Below are positions 20,375 to 29,228 of a stretch of 64,000 bases of DNA, piece by piece. The notes beneath the pieces are model-generated. The model searched no databases, was not told the origin of the DNA, and saw only the letters and a program-made list of their open reading frames with translations. The stretch lies in assembly GCA_902651635.1 (NCBI GenBank), contig CACRSC010000027.1:313887-377886 (forward strand). Direction: 5' to 3'. How positions within the stretch are numbered: position 1 is the stretch's first letter; each line of letters starts with the position of its first letter. The position numbers and the translations under genes were made by a program. This DNA is from Mastigamoeba balamuthi (Eukaryota; Evosea; Mastigamoebida; Mastigamoebidae).

Positions 20375-22216
20375 ATGGACGCAGACGGCCCGCTGCCCGC
20401 GCCCACGGCCGAGGAGGCCGAGCGCCTCAAGGACGAGGTCACCCGCCAGCTCTCCCGCTACAACGTCGGCGCTGAGCTCTCCACCCTCGTCGTGCGACAG
20501 CACACGCCCCTCCCCAGGCCTCCTCGGGGCTGACGAAGATGCGCGTATCTCGCGGGGGGCGACGAATCGGGCGGAATATCTGCCAACGTCAGGAGTACAC
20601 GATGATCATGCTCTCCAACTCCAAGTCGCGCGGCGAGGTCGCCGAGCAGCTGCTCACGTTCCTCCCCGAGGACACCACCGACAAGTTCACCCGCTGGTGC
20701 GCTGCCTCCCCCCGCCACGCCCCCACTCGCTGGAGGCTGTGGAGGAGAAGATCCCCGGATCTGCCCGATTTTTCGCCGGGGGGCCGAATCGAATCTGCGG
20801 CCGCAGCTGATGCGACGTATGCGCAGGCTGTGGCAGCGCGTGCAGGACTGCGCCCGCGACACGCAGCGCAGCATCGACTCGGAGATCGGGCTGGTGTCGA
20901 CGGGCAGGCGCGAGGGGGCGCCCGAGGCGGCCGGGGGGACGCGCATCTTCCGCACGGCGCTCAAGGCGTCGGTCCGCCGCGTCGTCGACGCCCAGCCGCC
21001 CTCGCCCCCCGAGGCCGACGCCGACATGGCCCCGGCCTACCCGCGCCACAAGCGCCAGCGCAGCGACGCCCGCCAGCAGCGTGCGCGCCCAGCGATCTCG
21101 AAATCGATCGGACAAATACCGGCAGAATCTTCTCTGACGCGGCGGAATCTCCCGCTCTCCCGCAGCGACGTTCACGATGACGTTCAACGCGGACGCGATC
21201 CCGCCGCTGATCCCGGAGCGGGGCGTGGCAGCGGCGGCGGCAGCCGAGGGGGATGAGGCCGAGCACGCTGCGGGGCCGGCGGGGAGCGAGCCGGCGCACA
21301 AGTCGCCGCGGCGGACGCGGTGCAGGTTCTGGCCCGAGTGCAGGAACGAGCAGTGCCCCTACCACCACCCCCGCGCCCCCTGCAGGGACTGGCCCGACTG
21401 CCCCCGCGGCGCCGCCTGCCTCTTTGTCCACGACGAGCTCCAGCAGCAGCAGCAGCAGCGCCAGGGCGGCCCGGACCCGCAGAGGCGGCCCTGCAGGTTC
21501 GGCGCCCGCTGCACCAACCCCGACTGCAAGTTCTCGCACGACCCCGCAGACGCCGCGGCCGCTGCCGCCCCGGGGTCGCCCGCAGCCGCGCACAAGCGGC
21601 CCCTGCCGCTCTCGCGCCCGCGCGGGGCGTTCGGGGCGTTTGGGCAGGTACCGCTTCGCTGACACGTCATTCAATTGATTGGGGCTGACGCGACTGGGGG
21701 CGGCGCAGTACGCGGCGATGGCGCCGATGATGATGCCGATGGGGATGCCGATGATGCAGGCGCGGCCGTGCAGGCTGGGGTACAGCTGCCCGGGGCGCGC
21801 GGACCACAGCTGCAGCTTCGACCACCCGCCGCCGGCGTGCAGGTACGGCAGCGCGTGCCGCAACAGGACCACCGGCTGCCCCTTTGCCCACGGCCGCCCC
21901 TGCAACTACGGCGTCGAGTGCGCCACGCCGGGCTGCACGTTTGTGCACGGCGGGCCCCTCAAGGACTGCAAGGTGCCGTGCAGATCCGATCAATTGAAAC
22001 ACACCGCGCACTGAGCGCCCGCGCCCGCAGTTTGGCAACGAGTGCACGAACCCGCAGTGCCCGTACAACCACCCCGTCAAGGACGACGCGATTCAGGAGG
22101 CGGCCATCGCCACGGGGGAGCACCAGCACGAGATGGAGCAGGTGCCGCAGCAGCAGCAGCACGAGGAGCAGCAGGAGCAGGCGGCGCAACAACCACAGGG
22201 CGAGCAGCAGGCCTGA
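20375..22216 (+). CDS. Polyadenosine RNA-binding CCCH zinc-finger protein, ZC3H14/Nab2 type
   Basis: Six exons (20375-20491, 20593-20696, 20827-21080, 21166-21647, 21709-21972, 22031-22216) give exactly 469 codons, 468 aa. The N-terminus has the Nab2/ZC3H14 PWI-like helical domain (EYTMIMLSNSKSRGEVAEQL, FLPEDTTDKFTRWLWQ). The C-terminal half carries seven CCCH fingers: CRFWPECRNEQCPYHH, CRDWPDCPRGAACLFVH, CRFGARCTNPDCKFSH, CRLGYSCPGRADHSCSFDH, CRYGSACRNRTTGCPFAH, CNYGVECATPGCTFVH and CKFGNECTNPQCPYNH. Intron 5 splits the last finger, so correct splicing is needed for it. The tail is Gln-rich. The known role of the family is poly(A) tail binding, tail-length control and nuclear mRNA export. 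Seven fingers as in yeast Nab2, against five in human ZC3H14. Confidence 0.92.
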
Positions 22217-23004
22217 GCGCTTGCTCGCTCCCAGCGACTGACTGCGTGGCGATTCTCTACTCTCTACATCGAGTTCCCCCTCCCCCCCTCGCGCACAGAA
22301 TTGTCTAGAATCAATCAATTCGCCCCCACAGGATAACGCGGTGGCCTGGCCAGGGAGAGAACATAGACGATGACAAAGATGGCAAGAAACAAGACAAACA
22401 AGAGCAAGACAAAGACAAAGAGACAAACAGCAACAACACCCCCCGAGCCAACAGTAACAAAACAAATACTCTCCCTGCAAGGCCAGCCACCGCCATCCCC
22501 GCGGGGTTTGTGTATTTCATTGTGTGCTGCGGTCCTCCCAGTCCACCCTCCCCCTGTGCGGTCGCTGTGCCCACCGTCCCGGCACGCGACGCTCAGCTCT
22601 GAGAGCAGGCGCTGGCGCCATGGCAGCACACCCGCGCGCCATCGCCGCTGGGGCAGCTGGAGCAGCCAGTGCTCTGGTGCACCTGAGCACAAGACACAGA
22701 GGCCAGGCCACCGCGGCAGCACAGGCAGGAGCAGCAGCAAGAGCGCACTGGGGGGCAGGATGCAGAGGGCGGGGGCTGACGCGGGACGAGAGAGACAACA
22801 AGCGCGGTTCCATCCCGTTGTTATTTGTATGGCTTCTTTCTGTTGTTTTTGTGCTTTTTTGCTTTTGCTTTTGTGTTGGTTGGGGCTCCGCGCTGCCCTG
22901 CCCTGCGCTGCTCCGCTCTCTTGCTCGCGCTCCACGCAGCCCAGCAGCGCAGCAGCGCAGCAGCGCGCGCCCCTCTCCCGTTGTCGCGGCTGCGTCTGCT
23001 CTGC
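22217..23004. other. Convergent intergenic region between the Nab2-like and TRAP-alpha genes
   Basis: Both flanking genes point into this 788-bp gap, so it should hold two 3' ends. It contains an A-rich patch (22370-22470, AAGACAAACAAGAGC-type) and a T-rich one (22820-22880). No coding segment supported by motif or splice logic. Confidence 0.45.
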
Positions 23005-24203
23005 TCACTGCTGCTTCTGCTGCGGCGTGCGCACCCTCGCCGCCGCCGACGTGCCCTCGAGCCACTCGCTGCCGTCGCGCCTGCCCGCCGCGCTGGTCGA
23101 CGGCGTCCTCCTGGCCGCCTGCGCCTTCTGCAGCAAGCAGCCCGCGGGCGTCAGACGAGGGGGCACAAGAGATACGCGTATCTCCGGGGGGGAGCGGGGA
23201 AGTGAAGTGAAGTGAAGCGACGTGCCTTGGGGCCCTTGGAGCCCTTGACGAGGCCGAGGCCGTACCAGGCGGCGCCGCCGACGAGGCCGCAGGTCATGAG
23301 GAGGCTGAGGGCCGACTGGAGGTCGAAGGCGGCCTCGGTGTCGGCGACGTCGATGGTGTTGTTGAAGACGGGGTGCGTGAAGTTGGTCTGCCCGTCCGTG
23401 TAGTGCAGCACCACCATCAGCCCGTACACCTGCCCCGCCATCTGCGCGTCCAGCCCCACCGTGTACGTCGCCGACAGGTCCCGCCCGGGCTCCAGCACCG
23501 CCCCCAGCGGCAGCGCCGTGAACTGCGCGTCAAGTCGGATCAGTGCCGCGCCGTTGGGCGATTTAGGCGATACAATTCACATTCACATTCACATTCACAT
23601 TCACAGCGCCCACAGCCCCCAATCCCCTGATCCCCCGGGGCGCACGTTGAGGATCTGGACGCGGATGTCCGCCGGGTGGTACAGCGTCGCCGTCACGCCC
23701 CTGACGAGGAACGGCACGTTGGCGTTGTTGCTCAGCGAGATGGCGAGCGACGCGGGCTTGCCGGCCAGGAACGCTGCAATTGAAACACCCCCCGCGAATC
23801 GAATCGAATCGAATCGAATTGAGCCGGGGTCAGCAAAAGTCGCATCAGCTGCTGTGGCGGGCGCACAGCGGGCGGGGTCGGTCCACTGGTAGTTGACGAG
23901 GGCGTCGGGGTGGGAGTAGGGCGAGGCGCTGGGGCGAGCGCCGGCCTCCTTCTTGCGGAGCTCGTTGAGGATGAACTGCTTGATCTGGTCGTCGCTGACG
24001 GCCTTGCTCTGCTCCGGGGGCATCTGCGCGCGCATCTTCTCCACGAGCAGCTGCAGCTCGATCTCCTTGCTCTGCTCGGGCGGCACCGTGATCGTCGGCA
24101 TCTCCTGCTGCTGCTGCTCCTGCTGCTCCTCGGCCGCGGCGGCTGCGAGGGCGACGAGGGCGACGAGGGCGAGGGCGCGGAGGAGGCGTGTGTGCGGCTG
24201 CAT
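23005..24203 (-). CDS. SSR1: Translocon-associated protein subunit alpha (TRAP-alpha / SSR1)
   Basis: Exons 24203-23867, 23773-23646, 23522-23250 and 23127-23005 give 286 aa, the length of human TRAP-alpha. Membrane protein of the ER translocon that helps insertion of some secretory proteins. Signal peptide LLRALALVALVALAAAAAEE, an acidic/Gln-rich luminal start, a luminal beta domain (FLAGKPASLAISLSNNANVP, RVQILN-FTALPLGAVLEPG, VVLHYTDGQTNFTHPVFNNT with N-glycosylation sequons), TM segment LSLLMTCGLVGGAAWYGLGL and a basic cytosolic tail ending SEWLEGTSAAARVRTPQQKQ. The last donor is uncertain: GTCAAG at 23249 keeps the frame, whereas a nearby GTCGC does not. The luminal-domain introns carry GAATC and TGTGAA microsatellites. 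Confidence 0.88.
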
Positions 24204-24677
24204 CGTGGCCGTGTGAGGTGACACGTGGGGCGCTCTTTGTTTAAGGGCCCCAGATATTGGGCCCCTGCTGGCGGTCAACACATTGACCCCCCGCACACGT
24301 CAGCGCCCCGGAAATATCTGCCCTCAGAGTCAACACGTCAACACCAGACCTCCCTCGGCCGCTGCTCCGCCCGCCCGCCGCCACCGCTGCCGCTGCTGCG
24401 GTCCTACGGAGTGGGTGGCGCCACCCTTTGCAGCAACCGTGGGCTATGGGGGAGGATGACATCAGAACAGAGAGCCCTGGGGGATTCAGTGCTGCACAGG
24501 AGGTTCACACTCCCTGTCGGCTCAGCGGGCACAGCGCCACATCTCTGGCCTGCTGTGTTGCTGGCTGGATGACATCAGAACAGGTGTCATATCTGGTGGA
24601 TTGTTTGATTTGCTTTGTTTTGTTTTGCCTGCCAGCGCACAAACTCCCTTGCGGAAAAACCGACTGGCCGCCGCAAA
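24204..24677. promoter_or_regulatory. Divergent promoter region between TRAP-alpha and the PIG-L-like gene
   Basis: The direct repeat GGATGACATCAGAACAG occurs at 24454-24470 and 24567-24583; its core TGACATCA is one base from a CRE/bZIP site. A hyphenated palindrome, GGTCAA-CACA-TTGACC, lies near 24272. No TATA box is evident. Whether these sites regulate one or both genes cannot be told from sequence. Confidence 0.45.
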
Positions 24678-26633
24678 ATGCGCGGGGCAGCACCTGCAGC
24701 AGCAACAGCAATAGCTCCACTCGCGCTGGCCACCCTGCTGCTGCTGCTGCTGCCGCTGGCTGCGAGGGCCGAGCGTGTGGCGGTGGTGGTGGCGCACGCG
24801 GGAGACGAGCTGCTGTTCCAGTCGCCCGACGTGCTCTACGACCTGCGCTCGGGCGACGCCCTCCTGGCCCTCGTGCTGACCGCCTCCTCCGAGACCCGCC
24901 TCGCGGGCGTCCGCGCCGCCTACGCGCGGGCCTGCGGGGCGCCCTCTGTCTGGCACAGCCGCGCAGCCGTCGTGCTGGGCCGCACCGTCGCCATCTCGGA
25001 GCTCGCCGGCCGCGACGTGGCCCTCGCGACCCTCAGGCTCCCCGACCAGAGCGTCCGCAGCCTCTTCCCCGGCGAGGGCGGGGGCCGCAGGCTCCCCGCT
25101 GGCGAGGGCCCGGCGTCGTACACGTACCAGGAGCTCGTGGACGCGCTGGCGGTGGTCCTCTCGGCCTTCTCGCCCGGCGTCGTCCGCACGCTCAACTACG
25201 CGCTGCCCCTGCGCAACGCCGTCGACCACGTGGACAACGCGGCCGCGGCCCGCATCGCGCTGGCCGCCTCGGGGTCGCTGATCGTCGGGCCCCACAGGCT
25301 GCTCGCCTACGAGGGGCACACGATCGGGGGCCCGGGCCGCGCAGACAACCTCTGCGCCAGGGACGCAGCCGACAAGCTCGACGCGGCCCAGCTGTACCTC
25401 AGGGCCGCGACGGGCAACAGCAGCGCGGCGTTTGGCGACAGCTTCCCCGCCGAGTGGTCCAGGAGGCAGTACGTCAGCAGCAGGGCCGAGCGCAGCCTCT
25501 ACTGGGACCGCGAGACGATGGACGGCGACAGCGGGTCCCTCAGCCACCGCGACGCCTTCACCGGCCTGCGCCCGCGAGCTGTGCTGTTCCGGGGGTTCGC
25601 GCACGTGTTCTACTCGGACGCCGCGGGCCTGCGCCACGCACGGCAGCTGGTGGCCGGCGGCTGGCAGCCGTGGGAGTTCGTTGCGTGGCCGGAGAGCACG
25701 GGGGCGAGCCCCTCGGCCGCGGTGTTCCGAGACGTGCTGCACGTGTTCTACTGGAACAGCGCCAGCGGCTGCCTCATGCACGCGGTCAGCTCAGACGGCC
25801 TCGCGTTCAGCATCTCTGTCCACGACGGCGATGGCCCTCAGCGGGGACAGGGGCATCTCGGCGCCGCTGTCGGCACGAGCTCTGTGGTGCTGGAGTACGC
25901 AGGCACTCTGCAGCTGTTCTACTACGACAAGACCAACGGCAATCTTCGCCACTCCTTCACGGGGGATGGCTCTGCTTGGGTCTACGAGACCCTGGACGGG
26001 TGCTCAGACGGCTGTGCAGCAAACAGCGACGTGGGGCTCTCCATTGCTGCCACGGTGTTCGTCGATTCCCTGCAGGTCTTCTACACCGATTCCTCACTCA
26101 AAACACTGCGGCATGCATGGTCCGACCCCGTCAAGGGGTGGGGTTTCGAGACGCTCGTCGGAGTCAACAGTCTGTTTCCTGATGTCCACGTGGGAGGAGA
26201 GGTCTCAGCAGCAGTGGACAGCCAAGGCACTCTGCACGTGTTCAGCTATGACCAGTGGAACCACAGCCTGAACCACATCTCCACAAATGCCCAGACTGCA
26301 TGGCACTTGGAGGTGCTGATGGGAGATGATCATGCTGTTATTGGGACAAATGTCGATGTGGGAAGCCAGACGAGTGTTGTTGCAACAGGCTCGGGCACAC
26401 TTCATCTTTTTGCCTACGAGCACACAAATGGCAATCTGGTCCATATTGCATTGCGGGATGGAAAGTGGACAGAGGAACCTTTGGACGGTTTTGCTGTGAG
26501 CTGTCATGGAGCACAGGATACAGATCTCGGACAGTACTCTGATGCCATTATGTACAGCAATCTTGTGCATGTGTTCTATACTGATGGTACTGGTGGAAAC
26601 CTGCGCCATGCTTGGGTAGAATCAACTGCATGA
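24678..26633 (+). CDS. Secreted PIG-L/LmbE-like deacetylase domain fused to a lectin-type beta-propeller
   Basis: Intronless, 651 aa. A signal peptide (APLALATLLLLLLPLAARA) is followed by a PIG-L/LmbE-type domain: VVVAHAGDELLF matches the AHPDDE metal motif but Pro-Asp is replaced by Ala-Gly, while His40 and Asp43 remain; DHVDNAAAARIAL matches the later HxDH region with His and Asp. From about residue 300 there are at least six repeats with the core LxVFYxDxxxGxLRHAW (for example LQLFYYDKTNGNLRHSF, LHLFAYEHTNGNLVHIA), typical of sugar-binding PLL/AAL-like propellers. Known PIG-L relatives remove acetyl groups from GlcNAc-containing substrates; the lectin suggests binding to glycans outside the cell. 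Metal binding may be altered, so activity is uncertain. The last 550 bases are clearly more AT-rich in codon choice than the first 1400. Confidence 0.75.
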   Translation: MRGAAPAAATAIAPLALATLLLLLLPLAARAERVAVVVAHAGDELLFQSPDVLYDLRSGDALLALVLTASSETRLAGVRAAYARACGAPSVWHSRAAVVLGRTVAISELAGRDVALATLRLPDQSVRSLFPGEGGGRRLPAGEGPASYTYQELVDALAVVLSAFSPGVVRTLNYALPLRNAVDHVDNAAAARIALAASGSLIVGPHRLLAYEGHTIGGPGRADNLCARDAADKLDAAQLYLRAATGNSSAAFGDSFPAEWSRRQYVSSRAERSLYWDRETMDGDSGSLSHRDAFTGLRPRAVLFRGFAHVFYSDAAGLRHARQLVAGGWQPWEFVAWPESTGASPSAAVFRDVLHVFYWNSASGCLMHAVSSDGLAFSISVHDGDGPQRGQGHLGAAVGTSSVVLEYAGTLQLFYYDKTNGNLRHSFTGDGSAWVYETLDGCSDGCAANSDVGLSIAATVFVDSLQVFYTDSSLKTLRHAWSDPVKGWGFETLVGVNSLFPDVHVGGEVSAAVDSQGTLHVFSYDQWNHSLNHISTNAQTAWHLEVLMGDDHAVIGTNVDVGSQTSVVATGSGTLHLFAYEHTNGNLVHIALRDGKWTEEPLDGFAVSCHGAQDTDLGQYSDAIMYSNLVHVFYTDGTGGNLRHAWVESTA

Positions 26634-26756
26634 GTTCTTATTTCAATAACAGAATTGAGCAGTCAACCGACTTAAAACCATTGCCCCAGAAAATGAGCAG
26701 ATCAAACTGTATGATGATTCACACCGCGAAGGGTGAGCTACTCCCGCACTGCATTA

Positions 26757-26922
26757 GGGTGAAAGGGGGTAAAGCGGGTAACATGGTAAGATTGCAGAAT
26801 GCTGCCATCGTGAAAAGAATTAACCTCATTTCAAAGGATTCTTCTCGCCTCATTTGTGTGATGGCAGGCAAACTCGAATCTTACCATGTTTACCCCATTA
26901 CCCACTTTACCCACTTTCTCCC
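26757..26922. repeat. Foldback (inverted repeat) of about 165 bp
   Basis: The left arm (26757-26794, containing GGGTAAAGCGGGTAA then CATGGTAAGATT) pairs with the right arm (26876-26922, AATCTTACCATG then TTACCCACTTTACCC). The right arm has about eight extra bases in the middle. The loop may pair further. MITE-like hairpin; no coding capacity. Confidence 0.65.
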
Positions 26923-27215
26923 TACTGGCACTGCCTGGCAGCAGACATGTGACCACCACCAGCAAGCTTTACTGCACTCAAGTGAATGTTGTTCACGAGT
27001 TTGCGGGGGAGTGGTGGAGTGGTTGGCGGTTGTAGCCTTGTGGCTGCAGTGGGAGCAGTTGATTGATTATTGATTTGGTTTCTTTTCTGAATTGCGGATT
27101 ATTGTGGCCCTTTTCCTTCAGTTTGTCCCTTCTCTCCAGTCCCCTCCCCCGGCAGATGTTCTCCGGATGCGGTACGGGAGCTTTGTCTATTGGATTTTCC
27201 AGATATTTGGCGTGG

Positions 27216-27239
27216 TGACATCACCACATAGTGACGTCG
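27216..27239. promoter_or_regulatory. CRE/bZIP-like sites upstream of the papain-like gene
   Basis: TGACATCA lies within the hyphenated palindrome GTGGTGA-CA-TCACCAC, and TGACGTCG follows eight bases later. They are about 125-145 bp upstream of the start codon at 27362. Confidence 0.4.
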
Positions 27240-27361
27240 CTATCGGCACTTCGAGACTTCTCCGAACGAGTGGAAATTTAAGGTTTGGTTACATCATCCC
27301 GTTGTTCACAACTCGTCCGACGCGACGGAGAGCAAGGTCTCAGCAGCCCCACACAGCTCCG

Positions 27362-28949
27362 ATGTTGTCCACACCAGCCACGGCCATTGCCCTGGCCCTT
27401 GCGACCCTGTGCGGCATCGCAGCAGCAGCAGTGCCAAGCGACATCGAAGCATTTGTAGGCCCACACCCCGACAAGCACACCATACATCATGCCAACACCC
27501 TAACAAACACACCACACAACACGCCGTACCACACACACAACCTGTTTGCGGCAAACCGACCTGCTGACACCCTTTGCCCCACCACCGTCAAGGCGGCGTT
27601 CAAGGAGACGTACGCCAAGTCCTACGCCACCGCCGCCGAGGGTGCGCTGCTCCCGCCGCTGCTCCCGCGCAGCCCTGGCCGCTCTCTGACGTCGCCAGCG
27701 GGCGTGTCGCAGAGCACAGGCGCTTCGAGCTCTTCTCCCAGTCGCTGAGGACCATCGAGGAGCTAAACGCTCGCCACCCGGCCGCCACCTTCGCCGTCAA
27801 CAGGGCGCGCCCTCAGCCCACGCCCTCTGCGCTGTCGCTGACGCATGCAGCGCGCAGTTTTCGGACATGAGCGACGCCGAGTGGGCGAGCGCGTTCCTCT
27901 CGCAGAGCACCGGGGACGACGAGCAGCTGCTCCCCAACGCCACGCTGGCGCAGGATGCGCGCAGGGCGGCGGTGCCCGCCGAGTACGCGTCGCCGTACGT
28001 GACGCCCGTGCGGCGGCAGGGCTGCGGGGACTCGTGGGCGTTCGCGGCGGTGGCGGCGCTCGAGACGGCGTGGCTGCGGGCCAACGGCGTCGGCGTCGAC
28101 CTCTCGGAGCAGGCCGTCCGCGACTGCTCCCGTGCGGGCGACTGCGGCGCCGGCAGCCCCGCGGCGGCCCTGCAGAGCATCGCCGAGCAGGGCGGCCTGC
28201 CCGAGGAGGCGCTCTACCCCTACAACACCCTGGGCGCCCAGCTGGCCTGCCGCGGCGAGCGCAGGACACGGGCACGGCTGGACATGTGGGGCGCCATCAG
28301 CCCCGACGAGAGCGAGGGCGGGGCGCTGGCCGAGGGCCTCGTGGCCTACGGCGGCCTCGCGGTGACGCTGGACGGCAGCCTCCTGCGGCAGTACGCGGGG
28401 GGCGTCGTGGAGCCCGACAGCAGGTGCGCGGGGGCGGCCAACAGCGCGGCGCTGCTCGTGGGGTACACGCGGGACACGTGGGTGCTCAAGGCCTCGCTGG
28501 GCCCCGAGTGGGGCGAGAGGGGCTACTTCCGCCTGCGCAGGGGCCGCAACACCTGCGGCGTCGCCCGGGGCTGGGCCCTCGCGGCACGCTCGCCGGAGCT
28601 GCCCGAGGACAGCGGGCACGTGGGGACCTGGCAGGCGTGCACGTCGAGCAGGGACTGCGCGACCACCGAGGAGAGCCGGCGCTACTGCAGGATCGGGGAC
28701 CGCCGCTGCCTCACAGACGCCGACTGCGACCACGCAAACGCCGTGGACCACACGCAGCGCGACTGCAGATGGATGGGGCCCTACCACCTCGGCATGACGC
28801 CCAGGTGGAACGGCTGCACGACGTCCAGGGAGTGCGTCGTAGGCGCGTCGTGCCACGTGGGCGACCGCCGCTGCCTCACCGACGACGACTGCGACTGGGC
28901 CAACGGCGCGGACCACACGCACCGCAACTGCAGCCAGACCGCCTGGTGA
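27362..28949 (+). CDS. Secreted papain-like (C1A) pseudoprotease with Cys-rich C-terminal repeats
   Basis: Four exons (27362-27454, 27593-27641, 27713-27804, 27858-28949) encode 441 aa. A signal peptide is followed by an I29-type propeptide (FKETYAKSY, EEHRRFELFSQSL, FAVNRFSDMSDAEW) and a papain-fold domain. All three catalytic positions differ from active relatives: QGCGDSWAF has Ser where the nucleophile Cys should be, NSAALLVGY has Ser for His, and LKASLGPEWGERGYF has Ala for Asn. Structural motifs (CGD, WGERGYFRL, NTCGV) remain, so the fold is probably kept and proteolysis lost. The C-terminus has two tandem repeats of about 50 residues with GDRRCLTDADCD / GDRRCLTDDDCDWANGADHT, perhaps a binding module. 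Intron 3 (27805-27857) appears to be GC-AG (AGG|GCGCGC), since only this gives the family motif AVNRFSD. Confidence 0.85.
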
Positions 28950-29228
28950 CCCCTCCTCCCGCACGCCCCATGCCCAGAGCTCCCCTCCTAAGCCAGCGGT
29001 CTCAAAGCAAGGGTCTCAATGCTCTGGCCTCTAGAACTCTCTATTTCATCCGGGAAGCGCCCAGAAACCCTCGCCTCACGCGCTTGTGCTGAGCCCCGCC
29101 ACGAGGCGTCCCGCCCTGCACTGTTGCGGCCACATGCCATGACTGGCCACCCACCCATTCGCAGACGCCATCACGCGCGCAGACAGCAGACAGCAGACAG
29201 CAGGGGGGGCGTGCGTGGCCAAGCGCTG

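Larger units (their letters stand above)
26634..27361. other. Intergenic region with foldback and promoter sites
   Basis: AT-richer than its neighbours. It holds a foldback repeat (26757-26922, listed separately). Upstream of the next gene are TGACATCA at 27216-27223, inside GTGGTGACATCACCAC, and TGACGTCG at 27232-27239. No gene seen. Confidence 0.5.

Noticed and set aside
22315-22935. 206-codon minus-strand frame with hydrophobic stretches
   Set aside because: It lies between two convergent gene ends, the hydrophobic part comes from an A-r/T-rich tract, and there is no start context, splice logic or recognisable motif.
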